DNA of 35,311 bases from an uncultured Clostridium sp. (GCA_945946655.1 CAMEWM010000013.1:1-35311); one strand, 5' to 3'; numbered from the stretch's first letter, positions 22,114 to 32,201 are shown. Made by a program: numbers and translations. Notes: a model not told the origin generated them from the sequence alone.

Positions 22114-22485
22114 TTACTGCTGGTCAGGGATAAAGTAATCAACGACTCCATAGATTAAAGCACCAATTATGGCTGCGATCCATGATATTGAGTATCCAGC
22201 TACAAAATACTGTGTTACATATAAAACTGCGACTGCTAGAATAAAGCCAACAAATCCTTTACCAAAAGCACTTGCGTGAAGCCCTGTAAATTTTACAAGT
22301 AAGAAGTCTATAACTGTTAAGACAACTGCAGCTAATGCTAATGCCCAAATATTATTTATTGTAAATCCAGGTGTAAAGAATGCTGTTATTGCAAGGATTA
22401 CTGCTGAAGTTATAAATCTTAAAATTACTTGAGTAAATGTATTAGGACGAGAAGAGCTTCTGGTTTCAATATTGTTATTATCCAT
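22114..22485 (-). CDS. Holin-superfamily-IV-like (YvlD-type) membrane protein
   Basis: This 123-residue protein has a polar 17-residue N-tail and four hydrophobic helices (about 22-40, 46-64, 74-93, 97-117). GKGFVGFILAVAVLYVTQYF and the final ALIYGVVDYFIP fit the Phage_holin_4_2/YvlD family, which is mostly chromosomal in Firmicutes and not a lysis protein in most hosts. AGGAGG lies 8 bases before the ATG on the minus strand. No phage genes surround it, so a lytic role is unlikely. Function unknown, possibly envelope stress. Confidence 0.8.
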   Translation of the reverse strand: MDNNNIETRSSSRPNTFTQVILRFITSAVILAITAFFTPGFTINNIWALALAAVVLTVIDFLLVKFTGLHASAFGKGFVGFILAVAVLYVTQYFVAGYSISWIAAIIGALIYGVVDYFIPDQQ

Positions 22486-22615
22486 AATAAAAAACCTCCT
22501 ATAATGTATTTAATCATATTATTGACAAAATAAATTAATTTATTCAAACAAATGAATAATTGTAAAAATAAAAGACAACAATAAATAAAAATAAAATTAA
22601 AAGAAGGAATTTTTT

Positions 22616-23329
22616 ATGTTAGCTACTTTTACAAGATCCATCATTATATATATTATAGTTTTAATTGTAATGCGATTAATGGGAAAAAGAGAAATAGGCC
22701 AAATGCAACCATTTGAACTTGCAATTTCAATAATGATAGCAGATTTGGCTTCAATACCTATGTCAGATATTGGTATACCAATTTTTAATGGGATAATACC
22801 AATTTTAGGTTTATTAGTGATGCATTTAATAATATCGGTTCTAAATATCAAAAGTAGTAAAATTAGAGAATTTATTTGTGGTAAGCCAACAATATTAATA
22901 TATCAAGGAAGAATAGACGAACAAAAAATGAAAAAGGAAAGATTCACACTAAATGAGTTAGAAGAGAAATTAAGAAGTAATAATGTTATGGATATAGGAG
23001 ATGTTGAATTTGCAATATTAGAGACCAGTGGGGATATTTCTGTAATTCAGAAGCCTAATAAGAGAACGACTACTCCTGAGGATTTTAATATAATGCCTGA
23101 TTATGAGGGAATTTTATACAACCTTGTTATCGATGGAAAAATAATGACAGACAATTTGAGAAAGATTGGCAAAAATTATGATTGGTTACAAAAACAAACT
23201 CAAAAGTTTCATATGATGCCAGAAGAAGCTTTTATTGTTACAATCAATGGTAAAGGCAGTATGTTTTGCCAAAAGAAGTTAACTGAAAAAGAGATGAAAA
23301 TAAAAACAAAAAAAGAAGGAGATTTCTAA
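22616..23329 (+). CDS. DUF421/YetF-family membrane protein
   Basis: This 237-residue protein has three N-terminal helices (about 5-20, 33-52, 58-76) with the family motif MRLMGKREIGQMQPFELAIS and a cytoplasmic domain containing KPTILIYQGRIDEQKMKKER and then FTLNELEEKLRSNNVMDIGD, hallmarks of the YetF/YrbG (DUF421) family. Family members form membrane oligomers of unclear role, with links to spore germination or resistance in bacilli. GAAGGAA precedes the ATG. The DUF4363 gene begins one base after its stop, a pairing commonly seen in Clostridia. Confidence 0.88.
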   Translation: MLATFTRSIIIYIIVLIVMRLMGKREIGQMQPFELAISIMIADLASIPMSDIGIPIFNGIIPILGLLVMHLIISVLNIKSSKIREFICGKPTILIYQGRIDEQKMKKERFTLNELEEKLRSNNVMDIGDVEFAILETSGDISVIQKPNKRTTTPEDFNIMPDYEGILYNLVIDGKIMTDNLRKIGKNYDWLQKQTQKFHMMPEEAFIVTINGKGSMFCQKKLTEKEMKIKTKKEGDF

Positions 23330-23330
23330 C

Positions 23331-23759
23331 ATGCAAAAAGAGATTATTATCGTAATAGTAATTGTAATTATAATAATTTCAGCAGATGTACTAACTCAAA
23401 AATATACAGCAAATAGCTTTACAGATATAAATAATCAATTAGATGAAATAAGAATAATTGGAAAAGAATTAGAAGAAATCGAAAAATTAGAAAACAACAG
23501 TTTAGAATCTCAGGAAAAAAAGAAAGTGCTAGAAGAAAAAATAGACAATATGCAAGATGATTGGAGAAAGATTAATAAAAGGACAGCATTTTATATAGAA
23601 CATGATGAACTAGAAAAAGTGAATGCATCGATGACAAAATTTAGAAGTTATTTCGAATTAGAAGAATATACTGAGGCAATCCCCGAATTAGAGGATTGCA
23701 AATATATTTTGAATCATATAAAAGAAAAAGAATCTATGCAATTTATAAATTTATTCTAA
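23331..23759 (+). CDS. DUF4363-family membrane-anchored protein
   Basis: This 142-residue protein has one N-terminal hydrophobic helix (about 4-21) and a long coiled, charged helical remainder (NQLDEIRIIGKELEEIEKLE; KKVLEEKIDNMQDDWRKINK). It ends with a conserved-looking ELEEYTEAIPELEDCKYIL segment. Position directly behind the YetF-family gene and overall layout identify it as DUF4363, a family that co-occurs with YetF. GAAGGAG precedes the ATG, and the genes are probably translationally coupled. The stop overlaps the 3' end of the converging HD gene by four bases. Confidence 0.8.
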   Translation: MQKEIIIVIVIVIIIISADVLTQKYTANSFTDINNQLDEIRIIGKELEEIEKLENNSLESQEKKKVLEEKIDNMQDDWRKINKRTAFYIEHDELEKVNASMTKFRSYFELEEYTEAIPELEDCKYILNHIKEKESMQFINLF

Positions 23760-24295
23760 ATTTTACTTTTATTAGTAATCATTCTATTAGTTAAAAGATT
23801 TATATAATATTTTTTAAAAGATAATAAAGCACTTATCTTGTCTGTGAAGGTTATGACAAAACTTTCTTTAAATTTTGGAAAACTAAAGAAAGTAACTGGC
23901 CACATGTGTTTTAAAATTATATCTTTTTCTTTTTCGTTTAGATTTGTAATGCCACTTGCATTTTTTAAAGCTATTTGAGGATGTATAAAAGCGTGAAAAT
24001 GCTTTAAATGTAATAGCTTTTTAGAATTTCTCCAATCATATAGAAATAAATCGTGTAACATGCCTGCTCTAGCAGCAGATACATAATCCAAATGATGCTT
24101 TTTACAAAATAAATATGACAAATAGGCAACTTCTAAGCAATGGTCATAACAAGTTGAATTATAATGATGCCTATAATTTTTCATTTGCATTACAACTGGA
24201 TTTTTTAATAAATCCTTTGTAATGCTATAGAATTCCACTATATTAGAATAATTAGAATTTTTGTCAATATATGTTTTTGAAATTAATGTTTGCAT
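23756..24295 (-). CDS. HD-domain phosphohydrolase
   Basis: This 179-residue protein has metal ligands of the HD superfamily: His52 (YDHCLEVAYLSY), His81-Asp82 (AGMLHDLFLYDW) and a distal Asp in ITFTDKISALL. HAFIHPQIALKNA and LKHMWPVT fit the additional helices found in stand-alone uncharacterised HD hydrolases of Clostridia. It is likely to act on nucleotides or other phosphate esters; the substrate cannot be assigned. Its promoter on the minus strand carries the extended -10 TGATATAAT around 24,333-24,341. The stop overlaps the end of the DUF4363 gene on the other strand. Confidence 0.82.
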   Translation of the reverse strand: MQTLISKTYIDKNSNYSNIVEFYSITKDLLKNPVVMQMKNYRHHYNSTCYDHCLEVAYLSYLFCKKHHLDYVSAARAGMLHDLFLYDWRNSKKLLHLKHFHAFIHPQIALKNASGITNLNEKEKDIILKHMWPVTFFSFPKFKESFVITFTDKISALLSFKKYYINLLTNRMITNKSKI

Positions 24296-24425
24296 TATAT
24301 GTAATAACCTCTATTTCCACAGTATTATAATCTATTATATCATATAACATTAATTAAATAAATAACTGAAATTATGATAGAAGAGATTCGCTCATTAAAC
24401 AAGTACATTTTCTAACCTCCGTAGG

Positions 24426-24460
24426 GAAGTATTTTCCCCTTCGGGGGATGCTTCTTTTTT
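24426..24460 (+). terminator. UUCG-loop terminator upstream of recG
   Basis: GAAGTA (24,426-24,431) and TGCTTC (24,449-24,454) enclose TCCCC-TTCG-GGGGA, the very stable UUCG tetraloop stem, followed by seven T residues. No gene on the plus strand ends nearby: the previous plus-strand gene stops 660 bases earlier. It must end either read-through or a short transcript started after 24,300. Confidence 0.85.
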
Positions 24461-24471
24461 ATACTAGGCTA

Positions 24472-24500
24472 TAGACAAAAACATATGTTTGTGATATATA
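24472..24500 (+). promoter_or_regulatory. Promoter of recG
   Basis: TAGACA (24,472-24,477), 17 bases, then TATATA (24,495-24,500) preceded by TGA at the extended -10 position. It lies between the UUCG terminator and the recG start. Confidence 0.5.
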
Positions 24501-24529
24501 TTATATATAACTAAAAAGAAGGAATGTTT

Positions 24530-26581
24530 ATGATAGATTTAAAACAAAGTGTGCAATATATAAAAGGTGTAGGGCCTAATAGAGCAAAATTGCTCAATTT
24601 GTTAGGAATATATACCATAGAAGATTTAATTAGCTATTATCCGAGAAAATATGAAGATAGAACCCAAGTGAAGAAAATAGAAGAATTACAAGATGGGGAA
24701 GAAGCTTTAATAGAGGCTGTTACTGTATCTGGCGTTTCTATGTTTAGACTAAGAAGAAATATGACAGTATCTAAACTATTAGTACAAGACGATACAGGTA
24801 GATGTTTAATAACATGGTTTAATCAAGATTATATAAAAACTAAAATACACTCAAAAGAGAAATATAGATTTTATGGTAAAGTTACTAAAAAGGCAGGTCA
24901 AATAGAAATGGCATCACCTGTATTTGATGAAGAAGGAGAAAATAAAAATACAGGAAAAATAGTGCCGATTTATTCAACGACTAAAAGTTTATCAGAAACA
25001 GCAATAAGACAGGCTGTAGAGAATGCATTACATATGGCAGACGAAAAATTTGAAGAGACTTTACCGAATCATATAAAAAATGAATATAATCTTATAGACT
25101 TAGATCAAGCGACAAGAGATATACATTTTCCAGACTCAATGGATAATTTAGCAAAAGCTAGAAATAGATTAGTATTTGAGGAATTACTTACCTTCCAGTT
25201 AGCCTTATTGAGCCTAAAGGAACAATACAATAATGAAAAAAGAGGAATAAAATATAGTAAAGATGTACACATGTCGGATGTAATTAACACATTACCATTT
25301 AAGCTAACAAAGGCACAGTTAAGAGTTCTAGAAGAAATTGATAATGATATGGAATCTGAAAAACCTATGAATAGATTATTACAAGGAGATGTTGGATCAG
25401 GTAAAACTATTGTAGCTATGATTGCTGCTTATAAGGCGGTTAAAAGTGGGTATCAAGCAGCCATAATGGCACCAACTACTATTTTAGCATCACAGCATAT
25501 AGAAAATTTTAATAAAATATTAGGGAAATTCGGAATTAAATGTGAATTATTAGTAAGTAGTCTTACCAAAAAGCAAAAAGCAATAGTATTAGAAAAACTA
25601 AAAAATGGAGAGATAGACATTATAATTGGTACTCATGCATTATTACAGGATAATGTTGAATTTAAAAATCTAGGATTAGTTGTTACAGATGAGCAACATA
25701 GATTTGGAGTAAAACAAAGAAGTATCATAGCGGGTAAAGGAAATAATCCAGATGTGCTGGTTATGACTGCTACTCCAATTCCAAGAACTCTTGCAATAAT
25801 AGTATATGGAGACTTGGATATATCAATAATAGATGAACTACCTCCAAATAGAAAGAGAATAGATACACTAGCTGTAAAAGATAATATGACTGATAGAATA
25901 ATAGCATTTATAAAAAAGAATGTAGATGAGGGAAGACAAGCTTATATAGTATGTCCATTCGTAGACGAAAACGAAGATATGATGGATGTGAAATCAGTAG
26001 AAAAACTGGCAGAAAGTTATAAAGAAGAAGTTTTCAAAGATTATAAGGTAGAAATTCTACATGGTAAAATGAAACCAAAGGATAAAGAACAAGTAATGCA
26101 AGATTTTAAGGAAAATAAAATTAGCATACTGGTTTCAACAACAGTAATAGAGGTTGGGGTGGATGTACCAAATGCTAATATAATGGTAATAGAAAATGCA
26201 GAGAGATTTGGCTTAGCTCAATTACATCAACTAAGAGGAAGAGTTGGAAGAGGAGAATTTAAATCGTATTGCATATTAAAATATAATAGTAATTCTGAAA
26301 TAGTAAGAGAGAGAATGAAAACAATGACGACAACAGAAGATGGATTCAAAATTGCAGAAAAAGACTTAGAATTAAGAGGAGCGGGGGAATTTTTTGGAAC
26401 AAAACAGCATGGACTTCCGGAATTTAAAATAGCGAATATTTTTGAAGATGTAAAAGTATTAAAACAAGTGCAAGAATTAGCTTTGAAAATAGAGATGCAA
26501 GATCCTAAACTTGAAAAAGAAGAAAACAAAAAATTAAAAGACTTAGTAAAAAGAGTAAGAGAGGAAAGAATTGAACTATAA
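24530..26581 (+). CDS. recG: ATP-dependent DNA helicase RecG
   Basis: This 683-residue protein is full length for RecG. Start ATG 24,530 has GAAGGA six bases upstream; an ATG at 24,524 is too close to that site. The N-terminal wedge/OB domain (residues 1-240, with [12 protein letters not shown] and [19 protein letters not shown]) grips branched DNA. Helicase motifs follow: I GDVGSGKT (about 286-293), Ia [17 protein letters not shown] (about 386), [28 protein letters not shown] and [11 protein letters not shown]. RecG drives fork reversal and Holliday-junction branch migration in the cytoplasm. It lies just upstream of the rimP operon but has its own promoter. Confidence 0.97.
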   Translation: MIDLKQSVQYIKGVGPNRAKLLNLLGIYTIEDLISYYPRKYEDRTQVKKIEELQDGEEALIEAVTVSGVSMFRLRRNMTVSKLLVQDDTGRCLITWFNQDYIKTKIHSKEKYRFYGKVTKKAGQIEMASPVFDEEGENKNTGKIVPIYSTTKSLSETAIRQAVENALHMADEKFEETLPNHIKNEYNLIDLDQATRDIHFPDSMDNLAKARNRLVFEELLTFQLALLSLKEQYNNEKRGIKYSKDVHMSDVINTLPFKLTKAQLRVLEEIDNDMESEKPMNRLLQGDVGSGKTIVAMIAAYKAVKSGYQAAIMAPTTILASQHIENFNKILGKFGIKCELLVSSLTKKQKAIVLEKLKNGEIDIIIGTHALLQDNVEFKNLGLVVTDEQHRFGVKQRSIIAGKGNNPDVLVMTATPIPRTLAIIVYGDLDISIIDELPPNRKRIDTLAVKDNMTDRIIAFIKKNVDEGRQAYIVCPFVDENEDMMDVKSVEKLAESYKEEVFKDYKVEILHGKMKPKDKEQVMQDFKENKISILVSTTVIEVGVDVPNANIMVIENAERFGLAQLHQLRGRVGRGEFKSYCILKYNSNSEIVRERMKTMTTTEDGFKIAEKDLELRGAGEFFGTKQHGLPEFKIANIFEDVKVLKQVQELALKIEMQDPKLEKEENKKLKDLVKRVREERIEL

Positions 26582-26596
26582 AAATTAAAAAAACTA

Positions 26597-26625
26597 TTGC
26601 ATTTTTACCAAAAACAGGGTATAAT
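26597..26625 (+). promoter_or_regulatory. Sigma-A promoter of the rimP-truB operon
   Basis: TTGCAT (26,597-26,602), exactly 17 bases, then a perfect TATAAT (26,620-26,625). It starts a leader of about 130 bases before rimP. Confidence 0.85.
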
Positions 26626-26648
26626 AATAAAGACATAAGATTTGAGGC

Positions 26649-26677
26649 AGAAGAGTGGAAACAAGTTCCACTCTTCT
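26649..26677 (+). promoter_or_regulatory. Leader hairpin before rimP
   Basis: AGAAGAGTGGAA (26,649-26,660) pairs perfectly with TTCCACTCTTCT (26,666-26,677) around ACAAG. No T-run follows, so it is not an intrinsic terminator. It would sit about 18 bases into the transcript, where it could stabilise the mRNA or serve NusA-linked control of this operon; a role in NusA feedback is inference. Confidence 0.6.
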
Positions 26678-26762
26678 CAATGTTATAAGAAAAACGAATT
26701 TTAAATATATAACAAGGGACAGAGTAACATTTACAGAAATGTTCCTAAAGAGGAGGAGTATT

Positions 26763-27221
26763 TTGTCAAAGATAGAAGAAAAAGTAGAAGAGCTTATAAC
26801 AAAAACTGTTAATGAGCTTGGATACGAAATTTACGATGTAATGTATGTAAAAGAAGGCAAAGACAACTATTTAAGAATATTCATAGACAATAATTCTGGA
26901 ATTAGCTTAGATGATTGCGAAAAGGTTAATAATGCGATTACAGATATGCTGGATGAAGCAGATATAATAAAGGACCAATATTTTTTAGAAATATCTTCTC
27001 CAGGAGTTGAAAGACATATAAGAAAAGATCAACAGTTAGAGGCTCATATAGGAAAAGATATAAACATAAAATTGTTCAAGGCGATAGATAAACAAAAAGA
27101 GCTAACAGGAACTTTACAAAAGTTTGATAAAGAACAAATTACTTTATTAATAGATAATCAAGAAATTATAATAGAACGAAATAACATTAGCTCAATGAAA
27201 AGAGCTTTTAAGTGGGAATAA
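26763..27221 (+). CDS. rimP: Ribosome maturation factor RimP
   Basis: This 152-residue protein starts at TTG 26,763, 4-6 bases after AGGAGGAG; the longer open frame from 26,655 starts inside the leader hairpin. ELGYEIYDVMYVKEGKDNYL and RIFIDNNSGISLDDCEKVNN form the N-terminal RimP domain, with the family motif FLEISSPGVERHIRK. The C-terminal SH3-like barrel ends with ISSMKRAFKWE. RimP assists maturation of the 30S subunit before S12 binding. It is the first gene of the operon, 26 bases before nusA. Confidence 0.95.
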   Translation: MSKIEEKVEELITKTVNELGYEIYDVMYVKEGKDNYLRIFIDNNSGISLDDCEKVNNAITDMLDEADIIKDQYFLEISSPGVERHIRKDQQLEAHIGKDINIKLFKAIDKQKELTGTLQKFDKEQITLLIDNQEIIIERNNISSMKRAFKWE

Positions 27222-27247
27222 TATAGTTGAAAGGAATGGTTGGAAAA

Positions 27248-28489
27248 ATGAAGAAGAAAGTAAAGAAAGTAGAAAATAGGGGAATAGATAGCACAGAATT
27301 AATAATAGCATTAGATGAGCTAGAAAAAGAAAAAGGTATAAAAAAAGAATATATATTAGAATCAATTGAAACAGCTCTAGTAACAGCATACAAAAGAAAT
27401 TTTGATGTGAATACAGAAAATGTAAAAATAACAATGAATCCAGAAACTGGAGAAATACATGTATATAGTGAATTAACAGTAGTTGAAGATGTAGAAGACG
27501 ACAAAACACAAATATCTTTAGAGAATGCAAAGAATATTGACTTAAAATATAATGTTGGGGATATTGTAGATAAAGAATTAATGCCAAAGAATTTTGGAAG
27601 AATAGCTGCGCAGACAGCAAAACAAGTAATAGTACAAAGAATAAGAGAAGCTTCAAGAGATGTAATTTTTAATGAATTTAGCGAGAAAAAAGGTGAAATT
27701 GTTTCAGGAATAGTTCAAAAAGTTGATAAAAATATAGTTGTATTAGATTTAGGAAAAATAGAAGGAATTATGCCAATAAAAGAACAAATTCCAACAGAAA
27801 CTTACTATGTAAATCAAAAGCTAAGAGCTTGTGTAGCAGACGTAGAAAAAGGACAAAAAGGATCAACTCAAATAGTTGTATCAAGAGCAAATAACGAGTT
27901 TTTAAGAAAATTATTTGAATTAGAAATTCCAGAAATATATGAAGGATTAATAGAGATAAAGAGTATATCAAGAGATCCTGGAAAGAGATGTAAAGTTGCC
28001 GTATATTCTCAAAATGAAAATATCGACCCTGTTGGTTCTTGTGTTGGACAAAAAGGAATACGTATTCAAAACATAATTAATGAATTAAATGGTGAAAAGA
28101 TAGATGTTATTGAATGGAATGAAGATCCTTCAACATATATTGCAGAAGCTTTACTTCCAGCACAAGTTATGGCTGTTGATATAAAAGAAGAAGAAAAATT
28201 TGCACAAGTAATAGTTCCAGATGACCAATTATCACTAGCAATAGGAAAATCAGGACAAAATGCACGACTTGCAGCAAAACTAACAAATTGGAAAATAGAT
28301 ATAAAGAGTGAATCACAATTTAGAGAAATGATAAAACAATTACAACAAGAAAATATAGAGGAAACAACTGAAGAAGAACAAAAACAAGAGGTCTCTGTAG
28401 AAGAAACTCAAGAGGTAAACAAGGAAGAAAAAACGGAAAAACCAAAAAAGACAAGAAAAAGTAAAAAATCAGAAGAAGTTCAAGAATAA
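27248..28489 (+). CDS. nusA: Transcription termination/antitermination factor NusA
   Basis: This protein has about 413 residues if ATG 27,248 is used; ATG 27,236 and TTG 27,227 are also possible, and the ribosome binding sites do not decide clearly. Domains in order: the N-terminal RNA-polymerase-binding domain (ELIIALDELEKEKGIKKEYI, to about residue 125), S1 (EIVSGIVQKVDKNIVVLDLG), KH1 (GSCVGQKGIRIQNIINELNG) and KH2 (LSLAIGKSGQNARLAAKLTN). A Glu/Lys-rich tail of about 60 residues ends in KSKKSEEVQE. There is no C-terminal acidic repeat pair, as expected outside Proteobacteria. NusA controls pausing and termination. Confidence 0.96.
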   Translation: MKKKVKKVENRGIDSTELIIALDELEKEKGIKKEYILESIETALVTAYKRNFDVNTENVKITMNPETGEIHVYSELTVVEDVEDDKTQISLENAKNIDLKYNVGDIVDKELMPKNFGRIAAQTAKQVIVQRIREASRDVIFNEFSEKKGEIVSGIVQKVDKNIVVLDLGKIEGIMPIKEQIPTETYYVNQKLRACVADVEKGQKGSTQIVVSRANNEFLRKLFELEIPEIYEGLIEIKSISRDPGKRCKVAVYSQNENIDPVGSCVGQKGIRIQNIINELNGEKIDVIEWNEDPSTYIAEALLPAQVMAVDIKEEEKFAQVIVPDDQLSLAIGKSGQNARLAAKLTNWKIDIKSESQFREMIKQLQQENIEETTEEEQKQEVSVEETQEVNKEEKTEKPKKTRKSKKSEEVQE

Positions 28490-28509
28490 TAAAAAAGGAA
28501 GTGTGACTT

Positions 28510-28770
28510 TTGAAAAAAATACCACAAAGAACCTGCTTAGGCTGTGGAGAAGCTAAACCTAAGAAGGAATTAATAAGGATCGTAAAGCAAAATGATGGAA
28601 ACATATTTATAGATAAAACAGGAAAAGCAAATGGTAGAGGAGCATATATATGTAATAATGTAGATTGCTTGGAAAAAGCCATTAAATCAAAAAGATTAGA
28701 TAAAAGTTTTGAATTAGAAATAAGTAATGAAATTTATGAAAGCTTAAGAGGTGTAATTATTGATAAATAG
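28510..28770 (+). CDS. rnpM: YlxR/RnpM, RNase P modulator
   Basis: This 86-residue protein uses a TTG start with GGAAGTG upstream. The motif RTCLGCGEAKPKKELIRIVK with GRGAYIC and a second Cys (VDC), then KAIKSKRL, is the YlxR family. YlxR has recently been described as an RNA-binding modulator of RNase P (RnpM). The gene lies between nusA (20 bases) and infB (50 bases) in the usual order. The ribosomal L7Ae-like gene ylxQ that often follows is missing here. Confidence 0.93.
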   Translation: MKKIPQRTCLGCGEAKPKKELIRIVKQNDGNIFIDKTGKANGRGAYICNNVDCLEKAIKSKRLDKSFELEISNEIYESLRGVIIDK

Positions 28771-28820
28771 AGAAAATAAAAAGGATACAAAGACTAAAAT
28801 AAATATGGGAGGTGGAATTA

Positions 28821-31796
28821 TTGGGTAAGATAAAGATTCATGAACTTGCAAAAGAACTAGGATTATCGAGCAAAGAAGTACTTGATAAAGCAAAAGAGCT
28901 TGGGATAGAAGTCGCTAGTCATCTAAGCAATATAGAAGATGAACAAGCAAATAGTATAAGAAAAGCATACAGAAAAAATAATGATAGTAAAAAGGAAAAT
29001 AAAGTGGGAAATAGAAAAGATGCAAAAAAAGATACTCCAGTAATCATTAGAAGAGAAGTAATATTAAATGATGAAGAAGAAGTAAAAAAAGAAAATAAAA
29101 AGATGGAAGATAGAAAAGACGTTGGCTTTGTAAAAAGAAGAAATAATAATGACTACAATATAGTTTATAGAAATAAACCTAATAAGCCACTTACTGTAAA
29201 TGAGCTATTTGGACTAGGAAAGAAAGAAGAAAAGCCAAAGGTTGAGGAAAAACAACAACCAGTAGTACAAAAAACAGAACAAGTGAAAGAAGAGAAAGTA
29301 GCTACACCAGAAAAGGCTACGCCTATTAATGCTGAGGTAAAACATGATGTAATGAAAACCGAAATGCCTGCCAAAGTAGAAAAAACAAATAATTTTACGG
29401 AGAATAATAAAGATTTCAGAAATAAACAGCAATTCCAACCAAGAAACAATAATAATTATAATAGAAATAATAATAACCAATCTAAAGAAGGTTATAGACC
29501 AAACAATAGATTTAATAATAATGGAAATAGTGGTTATAATAATAAAACAAATAACTTCAACAATAAAAACAATAATCGTGATAACAACGGTTACAATAAA
29601 AATGGATTTAATAGAAACAACAATAGTGGATATAACAAGCGTCCATTAGACGATAAGAGAATTGATAAAAAAATAAATGACATATTAGAAACTGAAATAG
29701 TAGAAAAAGAGAATCAAAGAGATTATTCTACAAAAGTAAGCTTCAAAGCTAAGAATAATAAATATGATGAAACAAAACAAAACAAAAATAAATCAAGAAG
29801 ATTTAACGATGAAGAAGAATATGATGAAGGAAAGTTAAAGAATTTGAAACAAGTCGACAAACTATCTAATATGTTTGGAGACCAAGAAGGTGGAATGCTT
29901 GATTATTATGATCTTTCAACAGAACGTGGTAAAAAAGGAAAACGTAAAAACCAAAAAAATAATGAAGAAAGAAATAAACAAAAAATATTCAAACTAACAG
30001 AAATAACAATTCCAGAAAGCATAAGTGTTAAAGATTTAGCTGCAGAGCTAAAGAAAACAAGTGGAGAAGTAATAACAAAACTTATGGGACTTGGAATAAT
30101 GGCTACAATTAACCAAGAATTAGACTTTGACACAGCATTCTTAGTAGCAGAGGAATTTGGAGTAACTGCTACTAAAAAAGAACAAGTTAAAGAAGAAGAT
30201 ATTCTATTTGACGAATCAGAAGATAGACCAGAAGACTTAGTGCAAAGACCACCAGTAGTTGTCGTAATGGGACACGTTGACCATGGAAAAACATCTCTTT
30301 TAGACGCAATTAGAAAAACTAACGTAATAGAAGGAGAAGCTGGAGGAATTACCCAACATATAGGTGCTTATAAAGTATCAATAAATGGCAGAGAAATCAC
30401 CTTCTTAGATACACCTGGACATGAGGCATTTACAAGTATGCGTGCTAGAGGGGCTCAAATAACAGATGTTGCAATATTAATTGTTGCTGCTGACGATGGT
30501 GTTATGCCTCAAACTGTTGAAGCAATAAACCATGCAAAATCAGCTGGAATACCAATAATTGTTGCAATAAATAAAATAGATGTACCTGGTGCAAACCCTG
30601 AAAAAGTAAAACAAGAATTAATGAAGTATGATCTAGTTCCAGAAGAATGGGGTGGAGATACAGTATTTGTAGAGATATCAGCAAAACAACATATTAATAT
30701 AGACCAATTACTTGAGATGGTTCTTTTAGTATCTGATATGCAAGATTTAAAAGTAAATCCACATAAACAAGCTAAAGGTGCTGTAATAGAAGCCAGACTA
30801 GATAAATCAAAAGGCCCTATTGCATCAGTATTAGTACAAAGAGGTACTCTTGATGTTGGAGATACGATTGTTGTGGGAACATCAATAGGTAGAATTAGAG
30901 CAATGAAAGATGATAAAGGTAAACGTGTAAAGAGTGCAGGACCTTCTACACCAGTAGAACTTATGGGACTTACTAAATTACCTGAAGCAGGTGAAACATT
31001 CTACGAAGTTAAAGACGAGAAGATGGCAAAACACTTGATTGAAAGAAGAGAAAGACAGAACCGCGAAGCTGCCATGAATGCATATAACAAAGTTACTTTA
31101 AATAATTTGTTTGAGCAAATGGAGCATGCAGACTTAAAGCAATTAAATATTATAGTAAAAGCAGATGTTCAAGGAACAGCAGAAGCACTAAAACAGTCAC
31201 TTGAAAAATTATCTGATGAAGAAGTTGCAGTAAAAGTAATTCACTCAAATGCAGGTGCAATTAATGAATCAGATGTAAATTTAGCAAAAGCATCTAAAGC
31301 AATAATTATAGGATTTAATGTTAGACCAAATGCAATAGCCAAAGATGTTGCAGAAAAACAAGGTGTAGAAATCAAATTATATTCTGTAATATATCAAGCA
31401 TTGGAAGATGTAGAGGCCGCTATGAATGGACTTCTAGATCCAGTATATGAAGAAAAAGTAATTGGAAATGTGGAAGTAAGACAAACATTCAAAGTTTCAA
31501 ACGTCGGAACCATAGCAGGCGGATATGTAAAAGATGGAAAAGTTGAAAGAAATGCAGGAGTAAGAGTAATAAGAGAAGATGTAGTAATACATCAAGGTAA
31601 ACTTGCATCATTAAAAAGATTTAAAGATGATGTAAAAGAAGTAGCAAAGGGATTCGAATGTGGCCTTCAAATTGAAAATTATAATGATATTAAAGAAGGC
31701 GACAACATAGAAGTATTTGTAATGGAAGAAGTTAAGAGAAATAAGAAATCTAAAGTTCAACAGATTTCTCAGGAACATGAAAATAACGTACAATAA
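28821..31796 (+). CDS. infB: Translation initiation factor IF-2
   Basis: This 991-residue protein starts at TTG 28,821, seven bases after GGGAGGT; the GTG at 28,812 lies inside the ribosome binding site. An N-terminal IF2_N module ([20 protein letters not shown]) precedes a long linker, of which residues about 195-273 are very rich in Asn ([20 protein letters not shown]). A second IF2_N (about 388-450) is followed by the G domain: G1 GHVDHGKT (484-491), [20 protein letters not shown]. The beta barrel and C1/C2 domains that bind fMet-tRNA complete the protein. The factor brings initiator tRNA to the 30S. The linker makes it longer than many Clostridia IF-2 proteins (700-850). Confidence 0.97.
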   Translation: MGKIKIHELAKELGLSSKEVLDKAKELGIEVASHLSNIEDEQANSIRKAYRKNNDSKKENKVGNRKDAKKDTPVIIRREVILNDEEEVKKENKKMEDRKDVGFVKRRNNNDYNIVYRNKPNKPLTVNELFGLGKKEEKPKVEEKQQPVVQKTEQVKEEKVATPEKATPINAEVKHDVMKTEMPAKVEKTNNFTENNKDFRNKQQFQPRNNNNYNRNNNNQSKEGYRPNNRFNNNGNSGYNNKTNNFNNKNNNRDNNGYNKNGFNRNNNSGYNKRPLDDKRIDKKINDILETEIVEKENQRDYSTKVSFKAKNNKYDETKQNKNKSRRFNDEEEYDEGKLKNLKQVDKLSNMFGDQEGGMLDYYDLSTERGKKGKRKNQKNNEERNKQKIFKLTEITIPESISVKDLAAELKKTSGEVITKLMGLGIMATINQELDFDTAFLVAEEFGVTATKKEQVKEEDILFDESEDRPEDLVQRPPVVVVMGHVDHGKTSLLDAIRKTNVIEGEAGGITQHIGAYKVSINGREITFLDTPGHEAFTSMRARGAQITDVAILIVAADDGVMPQTVEAINHAKSAGIPIIVAINKIDVPGANPEKVKQELMKYDLVPEEWGGDTVFVEISAKQHINIDQLLEMVLLVSDMQDLKVNPHKQAKGAVIEARLDKSKGPIASVLVQRGTLDVGDTIVVGTSIGRIRAMKDDKGKRVKSAGPSTPVELMGLTKLPEAGETFYEVKDEKMAKHLIERRERQNREAAMNAYNKVTLNNLFEQMEHADLKQLNIIVKADVQGTAEALKQSLEKLSDEEVAVKVIHSNAGAINESDVNLAKASKAIIIGFNVRPNAIAKDVAEKQGVEIKLYSVIYQALEDVEAAMNGLLDPVYEEKVIGNVEVRQTFKVSNVGTIAGGYVKDGKVERNAGVRVIREDVVIHQGKLASLKRFKDDVKEVAKGFECGLQIENYNDIKEGDNIEVFVMEEVKRNKKSKVQQISQEHENNVQ

Positions 31797-31811
31797 ATAA
31801 GGAGATATAAA

Positions 31812-32201
31812 ATGAGTAAAAATGAAGCCAGACTTGGCAGAGTTAATGAAGAATTGATGAAGGCAATAAGCCATATTATAACTTATGAACTAAAAAATCC
31901 AGATGTTACAGGAATGATTAGTGTTACTAGAGTAAAAGTAACGCCAGACCTAAAATATGCAAAGGTATATGTGAGTTTATTAAACTCAAAGAGTGTTGAA
32001 AAAACAATGCAAGGATTGAAAGAATCAGCAGGATTCATGAGATCTCAAGTAGCAAAAATAGTGAATCTAAGAGTCACTCCAGAATTAGTATTTGAATATG
32101 ACGATTCAATAGAGCATGGAGAAAAGATTGATAACATATTAAAACAAATAAGCGAGCAAGACAAAGAACTAAAAACAAAGCTAGACTCAAAAAAAGACTA
32201 A
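31812..32201 (+). CDS. rbfA: Ribosome-binding factor A
   Basis: This 129-residue protein has AAGGAG 7 bases before the ATG and lies 15 bases after infB. A small KH-type domain is seen in LGRVNEELMKAISHIITYEL, DPDVTGMISVTRVKVT-like NPDVTGMISVTRVKVTPDLK and YAKVYVSLLN, ending with LRVTPELVFEYDDSIEHGEK. RbfA binds the 16S rRNA 5' region late in 30S assembly. The length and order are typical. Confidence 0.96.
   Translation: MSKNEARLGRVNEELMKAISHIITYELKNPDVTGMISVTRVKVTPDLKYAKVYVSLLNSKSVEKTMQGLKESAGFMRSQVAKIVNLRVTPELVFEYDDSIEHGEKIDNILKQISEQDKELKTKLDSKKD

Noticed and set aside
22114..22485. Phage lysis holin and therefore a prophage
   Set aside because: No other phage genes are nearby, the protein fits the chromosomal YvlD-type branch and it has its own chromosomal-style gene context.
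27192..27656. 154-residue Leu/Phe-rich minus-strand frame over nusA
   Set aside because: It is antisense to conserved nusA and consists mainly of Leu and Phe from reversed Lys/Glu/Asn-rich codons.
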